NCBI RefSeq assembly: GCF_008806975.1 | Contig: NZ_CP031728.1 | Location: 1,612,001-1,676,000, forward strand | DNA length: 64,000 bases | Direction of reading: 5' to 3' | Origin: Cellvibrio sp. KY-GH-1 | GTDB taxonomy: Bacteria; Pseudomonadota; Gammaproteobacteria; Pseudomonadales; Cellvibrionaceae | In this document: positions 16,895 through 29,005 of the stretch, one piece after another | Layout of the letters: the number at the start of each line of letters is the position of its first letter | How positions within the stretch are numbered: the first letter of the stretch is position 1 | The notes under the pieces: model-generated | Seen by the model: the letters and a program-made list of their open reading frames with translations, nothing else | Database searches by the model: none | What the model was told of the DNA's origin: nothing | Position numbers and translations under genes: made by a program

Positions 16895-17716
16895 TTAACG
16901 TCGCGGCAGATATTTCAGAGGATCTACCGGAGTACCGTCACGACGAATTTCAAAGTGAAGCATTACCCGATCAGTACCGCTCGAACCCATATCGGCAATT
17001 ACTTGTCCTACTTTAACCAAATCTCCTTCTTTCACCCTTAACCTTTCGTTGTGCGCGTAAGCGCTCAGGAAAGTTTCATTGTGCTTGATAATCAGCAATT
17101 TGCCGTATCCACGCAGCCCGCTTCCTGCATAAACTACCTGCCCCGCAGCGGCCGCAAGCACAGGCTCTCCCAATTTCCCCCCAAGATCAATACCTTTATT
17201 GAAGCCATCATTGCCCTGAAATGATGACAAAATCGTGCCCCTCGACGGCCAGCGCCATTGTGGTGCACCCAAATTGACAGCATTTTTACCAATAGTCCGT
17301 GGAGCTTTCGTTTTATTTTCTTTACGAACATCTTTAGGATCACTTGTTTTTGGGGATTCTTTCTTACCTAAATAATCAGCGGTTCCGGAGGATTGATTAG
17401 GCCGATTTACATTACCTAAACCACCAGAGCCGAACAGATCCAGCCGAATTACTTGCGAGGGGCGAATTACGTAGGGTGCTTTTATCCCGTTGAATTTAGC
17501 GAGATCCTCATATTTAAGGCCATAACGCCACGCAATAGAAAACAAAGTGTCGCCTGGTGAAACCACATGCGTTTTAGGTCGCCAAAGTGCTTTTTGCGAC
17601 CGGTCTGTCACGGGCGCAGAATGATGGCTAGCGCAGGAAAAGAGCAATAATGAGGCGATCAATATAACGAACACTTTGAGTGTTTGCAGCTTGCAATAAT
17701 ATGCTGGTGCCGGCAT
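16895..17716 (-). CDS. nlpD: Amidase activator lipoprotein NlpD (LysM-M23)
   Basis: Outer-membrane lipoprotein that activates the cell-division amidase AmiC. It has a lipoprotein signal with LLLFSC at the lipidated Cys (about residue 28), a LysM peptidoglycan-binding domain (HVVSPGDTLFSIAWRYGLKY), a linker, and a C-terminal M23/LytM domain. The zinc site is degenerate: NKGIDLGG has Asn where active peptidases have His, as in E. coli NlpD, so it should regulate rather than hydrolyse. ATG 17716 is preferred over a GTG four codons upstream. About 274 codons. Confidence 0.9.
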   Translation of the reverse strand: MPAPAYYCKLQTLKVFVILIASLLLFSCASHHSAPVTDRSQKALWRPKTHVVSPGDTLFSIAWRYGLKYEDLAKFNGIKAPYVIRPSQVIRLDLFGSGGLGNVNRPNQSSGTADYLGKKESPKTSDPKDVRKENKTKAPRTIGKNAVNLGAPQWRWPSRGTILSSFQGNDGFNKGIDLGGKLGEPVLAAAAGQVVYAGSGLRGYGKLLIIKHNETFLSAYAHNERLRVKEGDLVKVGQVIADMGSSGTDRVMLHFEIRRDGTPVDPLKYLPRR

Positions 17717-17953
17717 AAAATCTTTCACTTACTGTGTGTGTTTTTTGATCTCTCTTATGCCATTTTAGACTTAATATTTTAAATTTATTTTAAAATTATC
17801 TAATATTTTTATAAAAAAATGCACAAAAAGAGTTTTAAAAGGCGTAAAAGCTGGCGAAAGTTTAAAAACTGCGCACCTTTTTGAGTCCAAAAGATTCGCT
17901 TTTGCAAGCACCTTTTTAGCGCTACGCGAAGATTCTAGACTTTAGATGAGGAT

Positions 17954-18628
17954 TTAGCGCGAAGTTCCTGATAAAAAAGGAACAAACTTTACAGGCTCAA
18001 GAACTTGGGTGATGAAGTTTTCCGATTCGCCGTCGCGCAAAACCAAATGAAGATGTTGCTCTCTTCCACCAATAGGGATAACCAAAACACCACCCGGAGC
18101 TAACTGCTTTAATAACTCATCAGGAATGGCTTGCGGTGCCGCAGTGCTCAGGATTCCATCATAAGGGCCAGCTTCAGGCCACCCAAAACCACCGTCTGCA
18201 TGACGCAACTGAATATTACGCAAACCAATCTGACGAAAACGGTCTCTGGCTTTGTCTTGGAGGGGCTTAATACGCTCGACACTGTAAACCTGTGGCACCA
18301 ATTGAGCCAAGATACTGGTTTGGTAACCAGAGCCAGTACCAACCTCAAGAACCTTAGATAACTTACTACCGGCAGCACCCAATAGGATTTCTGTCATACG
18401 CGCAACTATGTAAGGCTGGGAGATGGTCTGCCCGTGACCTATTGGCAACGCAGTATCTTCATAGGCGCGATGAGACAAAGCCTCATCAAGAAAAATATGA
18501 CGGGGAGTATTCAGCATGACGTCCAACACTTTCATGTTGGTTACACCTTGATCTCGCAGACGCTGGATAAGACGCTCACGGGTGCGCAGCGATGTCATGC
18601 CAACGCCTTGCATCAATAAGTTAGTCAT
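17954..18628 (-). CDS. pcm: Protein-L-isoaspartate O-methyltransferase
   Basis: Repairs isoaspartyl residues in aged proteins by SAM-dependent methylation. The 224-residue protein has the class I methyltransferase motif [17 protein letters not shown] and the PCMT signature around [19 protein letters not shown]. The ATG at 18628 is chosen because it follows a strong GGGGG-type ribosome binding site (AAGGGGGCTGGAT). It sits between truD and nlpD; the surE gene normally found between truD and pcm is absent. A 237-base AT-rich spacer separates it from nlpD. Confidence 0.93.
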   Translation of the reverse strand: MTNLLMQGVGMTSLRTRERLIQRLRDQGVTNMKVLDVMLNTPRHIFLDEALSHRAYEDTALPIGHGQTISQPYIVARMTEILLGAAGSKLSKVLEVGTGSGYQTSILAQLVPQVYSVERIKPLQDKARDRFRQIGLRNIQLRHADGGFGWPEAGPYDGILSTAAPQAIPDELLKQLAPGGVLVIPIGGREQHLHLVLRDGESENFITQVLEPVKFVPFLSGTSR

Positions 18629-18704
18629 ATCCAGCCCCCTTTTCGAGATTATGCGTAGCAAAAATTAAAACCGACACTATAGCACAGGCTGAGTAGCTGA
18701 AAAC

Positions 18705-19679
18705 TTACTCGGGCGATGTAGTAGTTGTTACCTTCAACGCCGATATTTCATGCAGAACTGAGGTTGCAAACTCCCCGGCATCCAACGAGAAACTCAAGTA
18801 CAAACAATTTTCTTTCCAAAAAAAACTTCCATTGCGCGGAATCAATTGCAACCTGCGACGCTCCTGCGATAGACCTGCGTGTTCCATACCGTTGCACCAC
18901 GTTTGCCAAGGCTCCAATATTCGCTGTTCGAACGCTGCCAACTCATTCGTTACCAATGAGCGCCCCCGCCCCCATAGAGGCCCTGACGGGAATTGCTCAA
19001 TCTCGCCATCAAGGCATTGCATCCAATTACCTTCAGTTACTCGCGCCGCCAAAACCTGATTGAATAAAAAAGACCGCGCTGCAGACAACATCAGACCACG
19101 TTTCTGCTTATCACGATAACGTTTCCCGTCCACCAAAATCGCCTGCGCCTCATGCAAATTATTTCCATTACGACCGAAGCGCTGTTCACCGTAATAATTA
19201 GGTACCCCCAGAGAAAACACATTTTTAATTTTTTGTTCAAGAAGCTCGCGATTATCCGTGTTTACATCACGCAAGCAAATGACAAAATGATTTTGCTGAT
19301 GATCACCGCGGCGCAATTTTTGTTGATGGCGAGCAAAGGAAATTAACTTAATCGAATCAGAGCTAATGTCACTCCAGGCAGGTTCTGTGCCTTTGGGCAA
19401 ATAAACGCTAAACCACTGTGTAGTTACAGCATGCCGATCTTTACGACCACAATAACCAACATCATTAACATTCACCCCAGCCAAGGTCGCAATTTTTTCA
19501 GCAACCCACGCAGTATTTTCGCCACGCTTGAGAATATGTAAAAAAACATGTTCGCCAACACCAGAAGGCGTAAAGCCGAGATCCTCGTCTACCTGAAAAT
19601 CTTCTGGTTGCTCGCGAAAAATTGATGTTGCGGTGAGCTCGCCGTACGCGCGAGGAAAATCCAGATTAAACTCAGTCAA
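18705..19679 (-). CDS. truD: tRNA pseudouridine(13) synthase TruD
   Basis: Converts uridine 13 of tRNA-Glu to pseudouridine. The protein has the TruD signatures GRKDRHAVTTQWF (with the catalytic Asp) and VPNYYGEQRFGRNG, plus LSAARSFLFNQVLA. I propose a TTG start at 19679, giving MTEFNLDFPRAYGELTA, because it follows AGGTGGG at correct spacing and matches the usual length of about 325-350 residues; the frame stays open upstream into ispF. The gap to the ispF stop is 28 bases. An ATG start is not visible nearby. Confidence 0.9.
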   Translation of the reverse strand: MTEFNLDFPRAYGELTATSIFREQPEDFQVDEDLGFTPSGVGEHVFLHILKRGENTAWVAEKIATLAGVNVNDVGYCGRKDRHAVTTQWFSVYLPKGTEPAWSDISSDSIKLISFARHQQKLRRGDHQQNHFVICLRDVNTDNRELLEQKIKNVFSLGVPNYYGEQRFGRNGNNLHEAQAILVDGKRYRDKQKRGLMLSAARSFLFNQVLAARVTEGNWMQCLDGEIEQFPSGPLWGRGRSLVTNELAAFEQRILEPWQTWCNGMEHAGLSQERRRLQLIPRNGSFFWKENCLYLSFSLDAGEFATSVLHEISALKVTTTTSPE

Positions 19680-19707
19680 AACACACCCACCTGCACAGAT
19701 CCGATAA

Positions 19708-20187
19708 CTATATCCTTTCAAGTAATACAACGGCGTAACACGCAATCCCCTCTTCACGCCCAGTAAAACCCAAACGTTCAGTGGTTGTTGCTTTTACATT
19801 AATTTGATTCAAATTCGATTGTAAATCAGCAGCAATGGTTTCTTGCATGCGTGGAATATAGTTCGCCATGCGTGGCGCCTGCGCAACTATTGTCATATCC
19901 GCATTAACAAGCTTCCAACCTTGTTGATTCACTTTCGCATAAACCATGCGCAACAAAGAGCGACTATCCGCATTGCGATATTGCATATCAGTATCAGGAA
20001 AGTGCTTGCCTATATCTCCAAGGGCTGCAGCACCCAAGAGTGCATCGCAAAGTGCATGTAAAAGAACATCACCGTCGGAATGCGCGACCAGTCCATGGTG
20101 ATGAGGAATAATTACGCCACCTATAACGATTTTATCGCCCGCACCGAATGCGTGGACATCGTAGCCATTACCAATACGTATCGACAT
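19708..20187 (-). CDS. ispF: 2-C-methyl-D-erythritol 2,4-cyclodiphosphate synthase
   Basis: Fifth enzyme of the MEP isoprenoid pathway. The 159-residue length is standard and the N-terminus [18 protein letters not shown] holds the DVH metal-binding motif. The block [19 protein letters not shown] contains the second zinc-binding His. ATG 20187 has a GGAAAG ribosome binding site eight bases upstream; the open frame continues nine codons further but without support. It follows ispD by 19 bases in the same operon. Confidence 0.95.
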   Translation of the reverse strand: MSIRIGNGYDVHAFGAGDKIVIGGVIIPHHHGLVAHSDGDVLLHALCDALLGAAALGDIGKHFPDTDMQYRNADSRSLLRMVYAKVNQQGWKLVNADMTIVAQAPRMANYIPRMQETIAADLQSNLNQINVKATTTERLGFTGREEGIACYAVVLLERI

Positions 20188-20206
20188 AAAACTTTCCGAA
20201 AATGTA

Positions 20207-20929
20207 TTAACCAATATTGACTTGCTGTTGCATTAGCATAGCAGCAATTGCAAGATCTTCTTGGCGAGTGATTTTAATATTATCACTCCGACCTTGAACC
20301 ATTAAAGGATGATAATCATACGCCTCTACAGCAGAGGCTTCGTCGGTGATCATTTTTCCTTCCGCTAATGCGCGCTGCAAACAATCGCGCAATAACCCTA
20401 TTCTAAATAATTGCGGAGTCTGCGCTTGCCAAAGCGGCGCGCGGTCTATCGTTTTCTCGATAACGTGACTGGAGACCTGTTTTAAGGTATCACTTACCGG
20501 CACACCTAAAATGCCACCAACTGGGTGATCACCTACCCTGTCGATAAGCTTCATAATTTCTTGCGCCCGAATGCATGGGCGCGCCGCATCGTGAACCAAA
20601 ACCCAATCACTGTCACGCGCTTGCAAGGACAACGCTTGCAGCGCATTTAGAACCGAATTCGCTCGCTCACTCCCTCCGGCCACTCGAATAATATTGGCAT
20701 CTTGACCACAAGGAAGCTGATTCCAAAAATCATCGGCAGCTGAAAGAGATATAAAGACCTTCTTAACCTGAGCAATTGCAAGCAAGCGCTCCAACGTATG
20801 CTCAAGGACAGTTTTATCCAGTAAAGGTAGGTATTGCTTGGGGCAACCCGCTCCCATGCGTGAGCCCACACCCGCCGCCGGGACTATCACCCAATAAGCA
20901 GGAGTATTAGAGAGTTCTGGAGAGTTCAT
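20207..20929 (-). CDS. ispD: 2-C-methyl-D-erythritol 4-phosphate cytidylyltransferase
   Basis: Third step of the MEP pathway, joining MEP and CTP. The 240-residue protein has the nucleotide-binding start [20 protein letters not shown] with the conserved Arg and Lys, the [11 protein letters not shown] motif, and [15 protein letters not shown] near the C-terminus. It lies between ftsB and ispF in the usual order. The region before the ATG lacks a clear Shine-Dalgarno, so translation may rely on coupling within the transcript. Confidence 0.95.
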   Translation of the reverse strand: MNSPELSNTPAYWVIVPAAGVGSRMGAGCPKQYLPLLDKTVLEHTLERLLAIAQVKKVFISLSAADDFWNQLPCGQDANIIRVAGGSERANSVLNALQALSLQARDSDWVLVHDAARPCIRAQEIMKLIDRVGDHPVGGILGVPVSDTLKQVSSHVIEKTIDRAPLWQAQTPQLFRIGLLRDCLQRALAEGKMITDEASAVEAYDYHPLMVQGRSDNIKITRQEDLAIAAMLMQQQVNIG

Positions 20930-20977
20930 GGGACGATTCGGATAGGCGTGGCGATTTATACCACCGGAATTTTAGGT

Positions 20978-21256
20978 TTACTGTTTCTCATCCAGCAACA
21001 TAAAAAAGGTTTCGTCTTTTTTGATGAGACCAATATCGTTGCGTGCGCGCTCTTCAATAGTATCCAAGCCAGACTTCAGCTCTTCAACTTCAACATCAAG
21101 AATGCGATTGCGCTCTCGCATGCGATCATTTTCGGCTTGCTGCAGATGAATATCACCTTCCAATCTATGGGCATGAGCGAGACTACCGTCCCCAATCCAT
21201 AACCGGTATTGCAAGTAGGCCAATAAAATAATCAAAACACCCAGCAACCATTTCAT
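20978..21256 (-). CDS. ftsB: Cell division protein FtsB
   Basis: Small bitopic septal protein that works with FtsL and FtsQ in activating septal peptidoglycan synthesis. The 92 residues start with a transmembrane helix (MKWLLGVLIILLAYLQYRLW, where a leading segment faces the cytoplasm), followed by a coiled coil (LQQAENDRMRERNRILDVEV) in the periplasm. It lies after eno and before ispD, the conserved position. A 32-bp palindromic terminator stands between eno and this gene, so it may be expressed mainly by readthrough or from its own promoter. Confidence 0.92.
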   Translation of the reverse strand: MKWLLGVLIILLAYLQYRLWIGDGSLAHAHRLEGDIHLQQAENDRMRERNRILDVEVEELKSGLDTIEERARNDIGLIKKDETFFMLLDEKQ

Positions 21257-21367
21257 AGTGTTACATCAATGCGGACTTTTTATTTTGACGGAGAATAAAA
21301 CCAAAAATAGCGACAAAGTTTAAATGAAAGACAAAAACCAACAGCAACTAACACAACATAAATCAAA

Positions 21368-21399
21368 ACAACAAAGGCCGATTAATCGGCCTTTGTTGT
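21368..21399. terminator. 32-bp perfect palindrome after eno
   Basis: ACAACAAAGGCCGATT and its exact complement AATCGGCCTTTGTTGT form 16-bp arms with no spacer, eight bases after the eno stop codon. The T-rich right arm makes it a probable intrinsic terminator that limits eno transcription into ftsB. Confidence 0.75.
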
Positions 21400-21407
21400 C
21401 GCTGCAA

Positions 21408-22721
<1,314 letters not shown>

Positions 22722-22766
22722 CTACAAAAATCAGTTAATTCACAAGGATTCGTACATGTTCAAAAT

Positions 22767-23684
<918 letters not shown>

Positions 23685-23690
23685 TTAGAA

Positions 23691-25364
<1,674 letters not shown>

Positions 25365-25522
25365 TCAGTGCCCGGCAGTGCGAGCCAAGGGATTTATCGT
25401 TCAGGACGGGGCGCCAGAGTAACAGAAACGCCCATTCGGCTCAACGAAAAGCTGGGGGAGAAGACCATCGAAATAAGAATAAGTGATTGATCTAACAACG
25501 ATTGGTATAGCGCTACCGCTAT

Positions 25523-25984
25523 CTATTGCACATCATATTCACTGTTAAAAGCCGCCTGAATATGCTGACTTGAAAAGCCTCGTGAGTGCAGGAAGCGCAT
25601 CTGCTTGGCCTTCTCACGGGCATCTACCGGCGTTTGTTTAAATCGCTTTATCAGAACATCCCGCGCCAGCGCAAACCAGGCAGGTTCTGACTCATCAATT
25701 AGCTGGCTGATCAGATAACCATCCACCCCGCGCTCACGCAGTTCCATTTTAATCAGAACGCAGCCCTTACCCTGCTGCTGGCGCATCCGGATAAATGCGT
25801 CGGCAAAACGCTCATCCGATTGTAAATTCTGACCTTTTAGATCAGTAACAACTTGTAGGATTAGCTCTGGTGCGGAAAATTTTCGCCCCAACTTCTCCAA
25901 GAGCTCTTTGGCAGAGTGCTCTCGTATCGCCAACAGATTCATAGCCGCAAAGCGCACGTCAGACAATTTGATTGGCTCAGCCAT
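25523..25984 (-). CDS. recX: RecA regulatory protein RecX
   Basis: RecX caps and disassembles RecA filaments, limiting recombination and SOS induction. The 153-residue all-helical protein has the characteristic repeats: AMNLLAIREHSAKELLEKL, SDERFADAFIRMRQQQGKG and MRFLHSRGFSSQHIQAAF. In pseudomonads recX usually directly follows recA; here a DUF4136 lipoprotein gene lies between them. A bidirectional terminator stands upstream of its start. Confidence 0.92.
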   Translation of the reverse strand: MAEPIKLSDVRFAAMNLLAIREHSAKELLEKLGRKFSAPELILQVVTDLKGQNLQSDERFADAFIRMRQQQGKGCVLIKMELRERGVDGYLISQLIDESEPAWFALARDVLIKRFKQTPVDAREKAKQMRFLHSRGFSSQHIQAAFNSEYDVQ

Positions 25985-26012
25985 AATCCCGCCTACTCCT
26001 TAAATTCATAAG

Positions 26013-26040
26013 AAAATGGCCGCAGTAGCGGCCATTTTTT
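26013..26040. terminator. Bidirectional terminator between the DUF4136 gene and recX
   Basis: AAAATGGCCGC-AGTA-GCGGCCATTTT gives an 11-bp stem, followed by more T. It should end the leftward DUF4136 transcript just upstream of recX. Confidence 0.85.
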
Positions 26041-26061
26041 CCGTTATGCATGAAACCTATT

Positions 26062-26646
26062 TCATTTGGGTGCAGCCTGTACCGGAGGAAAATAGGCCAT
26101 AACCTCGGTGACCGCCCTGCTCAATACGTCGCGCTGTTGTTGCGGCGCCATACCACGACTTAAACGCTTCTCTGAAACACCGCGCCAAATAGGCTTTTCT
26201 GTTTTCGCGTCAACTATATCGACAATCAAGCTGCCCTGATTGTAAACACGTAAACCTGCGCCAGGGCCGTGGAAAAATGGGCTCGGGTAACGATAGTAGC
26301 CTCGACCATAGAAGCCAAAACCATAGAGATCATCGTAACTACGCGGATCTATTTTCTCTTCCACAACCACGTGATAACTCACAATAAAATCCGGCGTTGC
26401 GCCTGCAGCTGCACTCTGATAACGCTTGGCCAATTCACTTTCCAAAGCAGAATGGATATGACTGAGAGTAAACGGGGAAATTAAAATATTTTCTTTGGAA
26501 TCCTGCTTGGTTTCCGCCACATTAAATGTTTTTAAAGCAGAAAAATCATAATCCGCTTGATGATCCGTTTCGACATTGGGTTGGGTTGCACAACCGGTAA
26601 AGGCTAGCACGCTACAAAGTGTGATCAACCAGGTAATCGTCTTCAT
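26062..26646 (-). CDS. DUF4136 domain-containing lipoprotein
   Basis: A 194-residue lipoprotein. The start MKTITWLITLCSVLAFTGCA has a clear lipobox (FTGC), and ATG 26646 follows a GAGG ribosome binding site. The mature protein shows the DUF4136 pattern: DYDFSALKTFNV near the N-terminus, a central DFIVSYHVVVEEK strand, a Tyr/Gly-rich stretch (YGFGFYGRGYYRYP), then SLIVDIVDAKTEKPIWRG. Members are envelope lipoproteins without an established function. It separates recA from recX, which is unusual for that conserved pair. Confidence 0.85.
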   Translation of the reverse strand: MKTITWLITLCSVLAFTGCATQPNVETDHQADYDFSALKTFNVAETKQDSKENILISPFTLSHIHSALESELAKRYQSAAAGATPDFIVSYHVVVEEKIDPRSYDDLYGFGFYGRGYYRYPSPFFHGPGAGLRVYNQGSLIVDIVDAKTEKPIWRGVSEKRLSRGMAPQQQRDVLSRAVTEVMAYFPPVQAAPK

Positions 26647-26770
26647 ACTATCTTGACCTCGCAAACATTTGAGCTTTATGCCCTATCCTATTCTTATTGC
26701 TGGCTTTTTTAGCCCGCCCCTAAAACCAGAATACTGAGCAGCATCAATACTGGCAAGAAGATTTCTGTAA

Positions 26771-26806
26771 TAAAAAGCCCCCGTTACCAAGGGCAGCGGG
26801 GGCTTC
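26771..26806 (-). terminator. Intrinsic terminator of recA
   Basis: AAGCCCCCG (26775-26783) and CGGGGGCTT (26797-26805) form a 9-bp stem around a 13-base loop. On the minus strand the stem is followed by a run of T. Confidence 0.85.
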
Positions 26807-26824
26807 TGATATTTCACTCAAACT

Positions 26825-27865
26825 CTACGCGTCTACGTCTTCTACATCACCACCGCTTGCACTTAGTGAGAGCGCTGGTGTAGCCAAAAGTTCAGCTCGA
26901 ACTTTTTGCTCCAACTCCTGCGACACAGCAGGGTTTTCTTGTAAAAACTTCATTACATTGTTTTTACCCTGACCAATCTTGTTGCCTTGATAGCTATACC
27001 AGGCACCAGCCTTGTCAATCAGGCCGAGCTTAACGCCATAATCAACAACCTCACCCATGCGGTTAATACCTGATCCATAAAGGATCTGGAATTCAGCCTG
27101 CTTAAACGGCGGAGCCACTTTGTTCTTAACTACTTTTACACGAGTTTCAGAACCAATCACCTCCTCACCTTCTTTCACAGCACCAACGCGACGAATATCC
27201 AGACGTACAGAGGCATAGAACTTTAACGCATTACCACCAGTGGTCGTTTCCGGGTTGCCGAACATAACGCCAATTTTCATACGAATCTGGTTAATAAAAA
27301 TCACCAGGCAATTGGCATTTTTGATATTACCGGTGATTTTGCGCAACGCTTGGGACATCAAGCGTGCCTGCAAACCTACGTGATGATCACCCATCTCGCC
27401 CTCGATTTCTGCGCGGGGAGTCAAGGCAGCTACGGAATCAATCACCAGCACATCGACTGCGCCAGAGCGCACCAGCATATCGGTAACTTCCAATGCCTGT
27501 TCGCCAGTGTCTGGTTGGGAAACGATCAGATCATCGACATTTACACCCAACTTGGTGGCATAAATAGGATCAAGAGCGTGCTCGGCATCAATAAATGCAC
27601 AAGTACCACCCTGACGCTGCGCTTCAGCAATAACTTGCAGAGTAAGCGTGGTTTTGCCGGATGATTCCGGACCATAGATTTCAATAATACGACCCTTGGG
27701 TAATCCACCGATTCCCAAAGCAACGTCCAACCCTAACGAACCAGTAGAGATCGCAGGAATCACTAGATCTTCCTTGTCCCCCATACGCATTACAGTTCCT
27801 TTACCAAATTGACGCTCGATCTGGCTCAGCGCCGCTTGTAACGCCTTTTCTTTATTCGCATCCAT
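26825..27865 (-). CDS. recA: Recombinase RecA
   Basis: DNA-dependent ATPase for homologous recombination and LexA cleavage. The 346-residue protein starts [20 protein letters not shown] and has the Walker A loop GPESSGKTT, the [14 protein letters not shown] region, Walker B ([11 protein letters not shown]) and the DNA-binding loop containing [18 protein letters not shown] 27865 follows a GAGGTG ribosome binding site; an in-frame start seven codons upstream is less likely. Two LexA-type boxes lie about 100-135 bases upstream. Confidence 0.97.
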   Translation of the reverse strand: MDANKEKALQAALSQIERQFGKGTVMRMGDKEDLVIPAISTGSLGLDVALGIGGLPKGRIIEIYGPESSGKTTLTLQVIAEAQRQGGTCAFIDAEHALDPIYATKLGVNVDDLIVSQPDTGEQALEVTDMLVRSGAVDVLVIDSVAALTPRAEIEGEMGDHHVGLQARLMSQALRKITGNIKNANCLVIFINQIRMKIGVMFGNPETTTGGNALKFYASVRLDIRRVGAVKEGEEVIGSETRVKVVKNKVAPPFKQAEFQILYGSGINRMGEVVDYGVKLGLIDKAGAWYSYQGNKIGQGKNNVMKFLQENPAVSQELEQKVRAELLATPALSLSASGGDVEDVDA

Positions 27866-27964
27866 TTCACACCTCAACTTATGCAATGAAATCTATATGA
27901 CAATAATTCTTATGGGGCCGGAGCAGATCTTACTGCAGCCATGGATGCACTATACACCAAAAAC

Positions 27965-27980
27965 CTGTACGCGCAACCAG
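27965..27980. promoter_or_regulatory. LexA box candidate 1 upstream of recA
   Basis: CTGTACGCGCAACCAG matches the CTG-N10-CAG SOS-box frame, with the CTGTA half site intact and the other half weaker. It lies 100 bases upstream of the recA ATG and four bases from the second box. Confidence 0.5.
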
Positions 27981-27983
27981 TAC

Positions 27984-27999
27984 CTGATTATTTATACAG
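27984..27999. promoter_or_regulatory. LexA box candidate 2 upstream of recA
   Basis: CTGATTATTTATACAG fits CTG-N10-CAG with an AT-rich core and a perfect TATACAG half site, flanked by TAC and TA. This is the better match to the gammaproteobacterial LexA consensus. Confidence 0.75.
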
Positions 28000-28027
28000 T
28001 AAAATGAATGATCTGATTGATGAAATG

Positions 28028-28055
28028 CAAAAAGCCACCCTTAGGTGGCTTTTTT
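28028..28055 (-). terminator. Terminator downstream of the secreted-protein gene at 28085
   Basis: AAGCCACC-CTTA-GGTGGCTT forms an 8-bp stem with A and T runs on both sides. It insulates the recA regulatory region from the leftward gene at 28085. Confidence 0.85.
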
Positions 28056-28084
28056 GCAACGAAGGAGTACTGCCAAACGAGCAC

Positions 28085-28678
28085 CTACTTAACTATAGGC
28101 GACATCCACTCAACAACATCTTTACTAAGGTCTTTCAGGCATTTTTCCGTCGCCGAGCAAACCGTAACACCATTTCCCCCTAAATCCATCACATTGGTTG
28201 AAGGAGTAAATTCATTTAATGTCATGATGGCGCAGGTATGTTTTGCAGTGACCATGTCGTCTTTTCCCTTAATCAACGCGACGGTTACCTGAACCTTAGG
28301 TAAATTTGAACTCTGCTTAGTACCAAACTGACGCTTTTCACCACCCAGCACCAGTTGTTCCACATCTATTGCCAATACCGGCACAACCCCATTCATAATT
28401 TTGTCAGCAGTAGCTACCGGCTCCATGCGAATGCCACTTGCACTTGCGCGATCAACCAAGTTTGAAACCAATACTTTATCTATATTGCAGGGAAATTCAG
28501 ATTGCTTGTATTTGTACCCCTTAACATTAAAGCCAACATTCTGATTGACATATACCAGTGGTGCTTTTGCATCCAACGAAGAAGCCTCGGAAGCCATCAT
28601 CATTTGTAGTGGCAATGCAAAGGCTAATGTCAGTAGTGGCAACTTTGAAAAAGATAACTTAATAAGAGACAGTTTCAT
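28085..28678 (-). CDS. Exported protein of unknown function, four cysteines
   Basis: A 197-residue protein with a signal peptide (LPLLTLAFALPLQMMMAS), probably cleaved around residue 30. The mature part has four Cys (EFPCNID, KHTCAIM, VTVCSATEKC), consistent with two disulfides in the periplasm, and a predominantly beta pattern with KVQVTVALIKGKDD. I do not recognise the family. It is divergent from a CadC-like membrane regulator, with a 327-base spacer, so it may be that regulator's target. It ends at a clear terminator. Together with the regulator it interrupts the pncC-recA neighbourhood. Confidence 0.7.
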   Translation of the reverse strand: MKLSLIKLSFSKLPLLTLAFALPLQMMMASEASSLDAKAPLVYVNQNVGFNVKGYKYKQSEFPCNIDKVLVSNLVDRASASGIRMEPVATADKIMNGVVPVLAIDVEQLVLGGEKRQFGTKQSSNLPKVQVTVALIKGKDDMVTAKHTCAIMTLNEFTPSTNVMDLGGNGVTVCSATEKCLKDLSKDVVEWMSPIVK

Positions 28679-29005
28679 AAACTTTACCTTTTGTGTTTGT
28701 GACTAATAGAACACTCATCGGTATCTGTGTGGATGCGTGTGAGTAGACTATATTGCAAATAGCGATGAAAACACTGACCTTATAAAAACCTCGCACTTAC
28801 CTTTTGCTTACCATTTTTTTCCACTTAAAAATCAATAAGTTAGTTTTTTACTAAAGTATCCACTGAGTTGTATTTCTATCCCTGAATCTTGCAAAATTAT
28901 ACTCATGGTTACAGCGGCTTCATCCGCTGCTACTAAGGTAAACCAATAAGAAAAGCCTACCGAAAAAGGTATAACTATGAAGACTGCAACAGGCCACCGG
29001 CCATC
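28679..29005. other. Divergent intergenic region between the exported protein and the CadC-like regulator
   Basis: AT-rich spacer with no credible gene. It should hold both divergent promoters. A hairpin CAGCGG-CTTCAT-CCGCTG is visible near 28912-28929. I see no strong match to a known operator. Confidence 0.5.

Noticed and set aside
25500..25525. Hairpin ATAGCG-CTAC-CGCTAT near the recX stop
   Set aside because: No U-tract on the minus strand and a short stem; not called a terminator.
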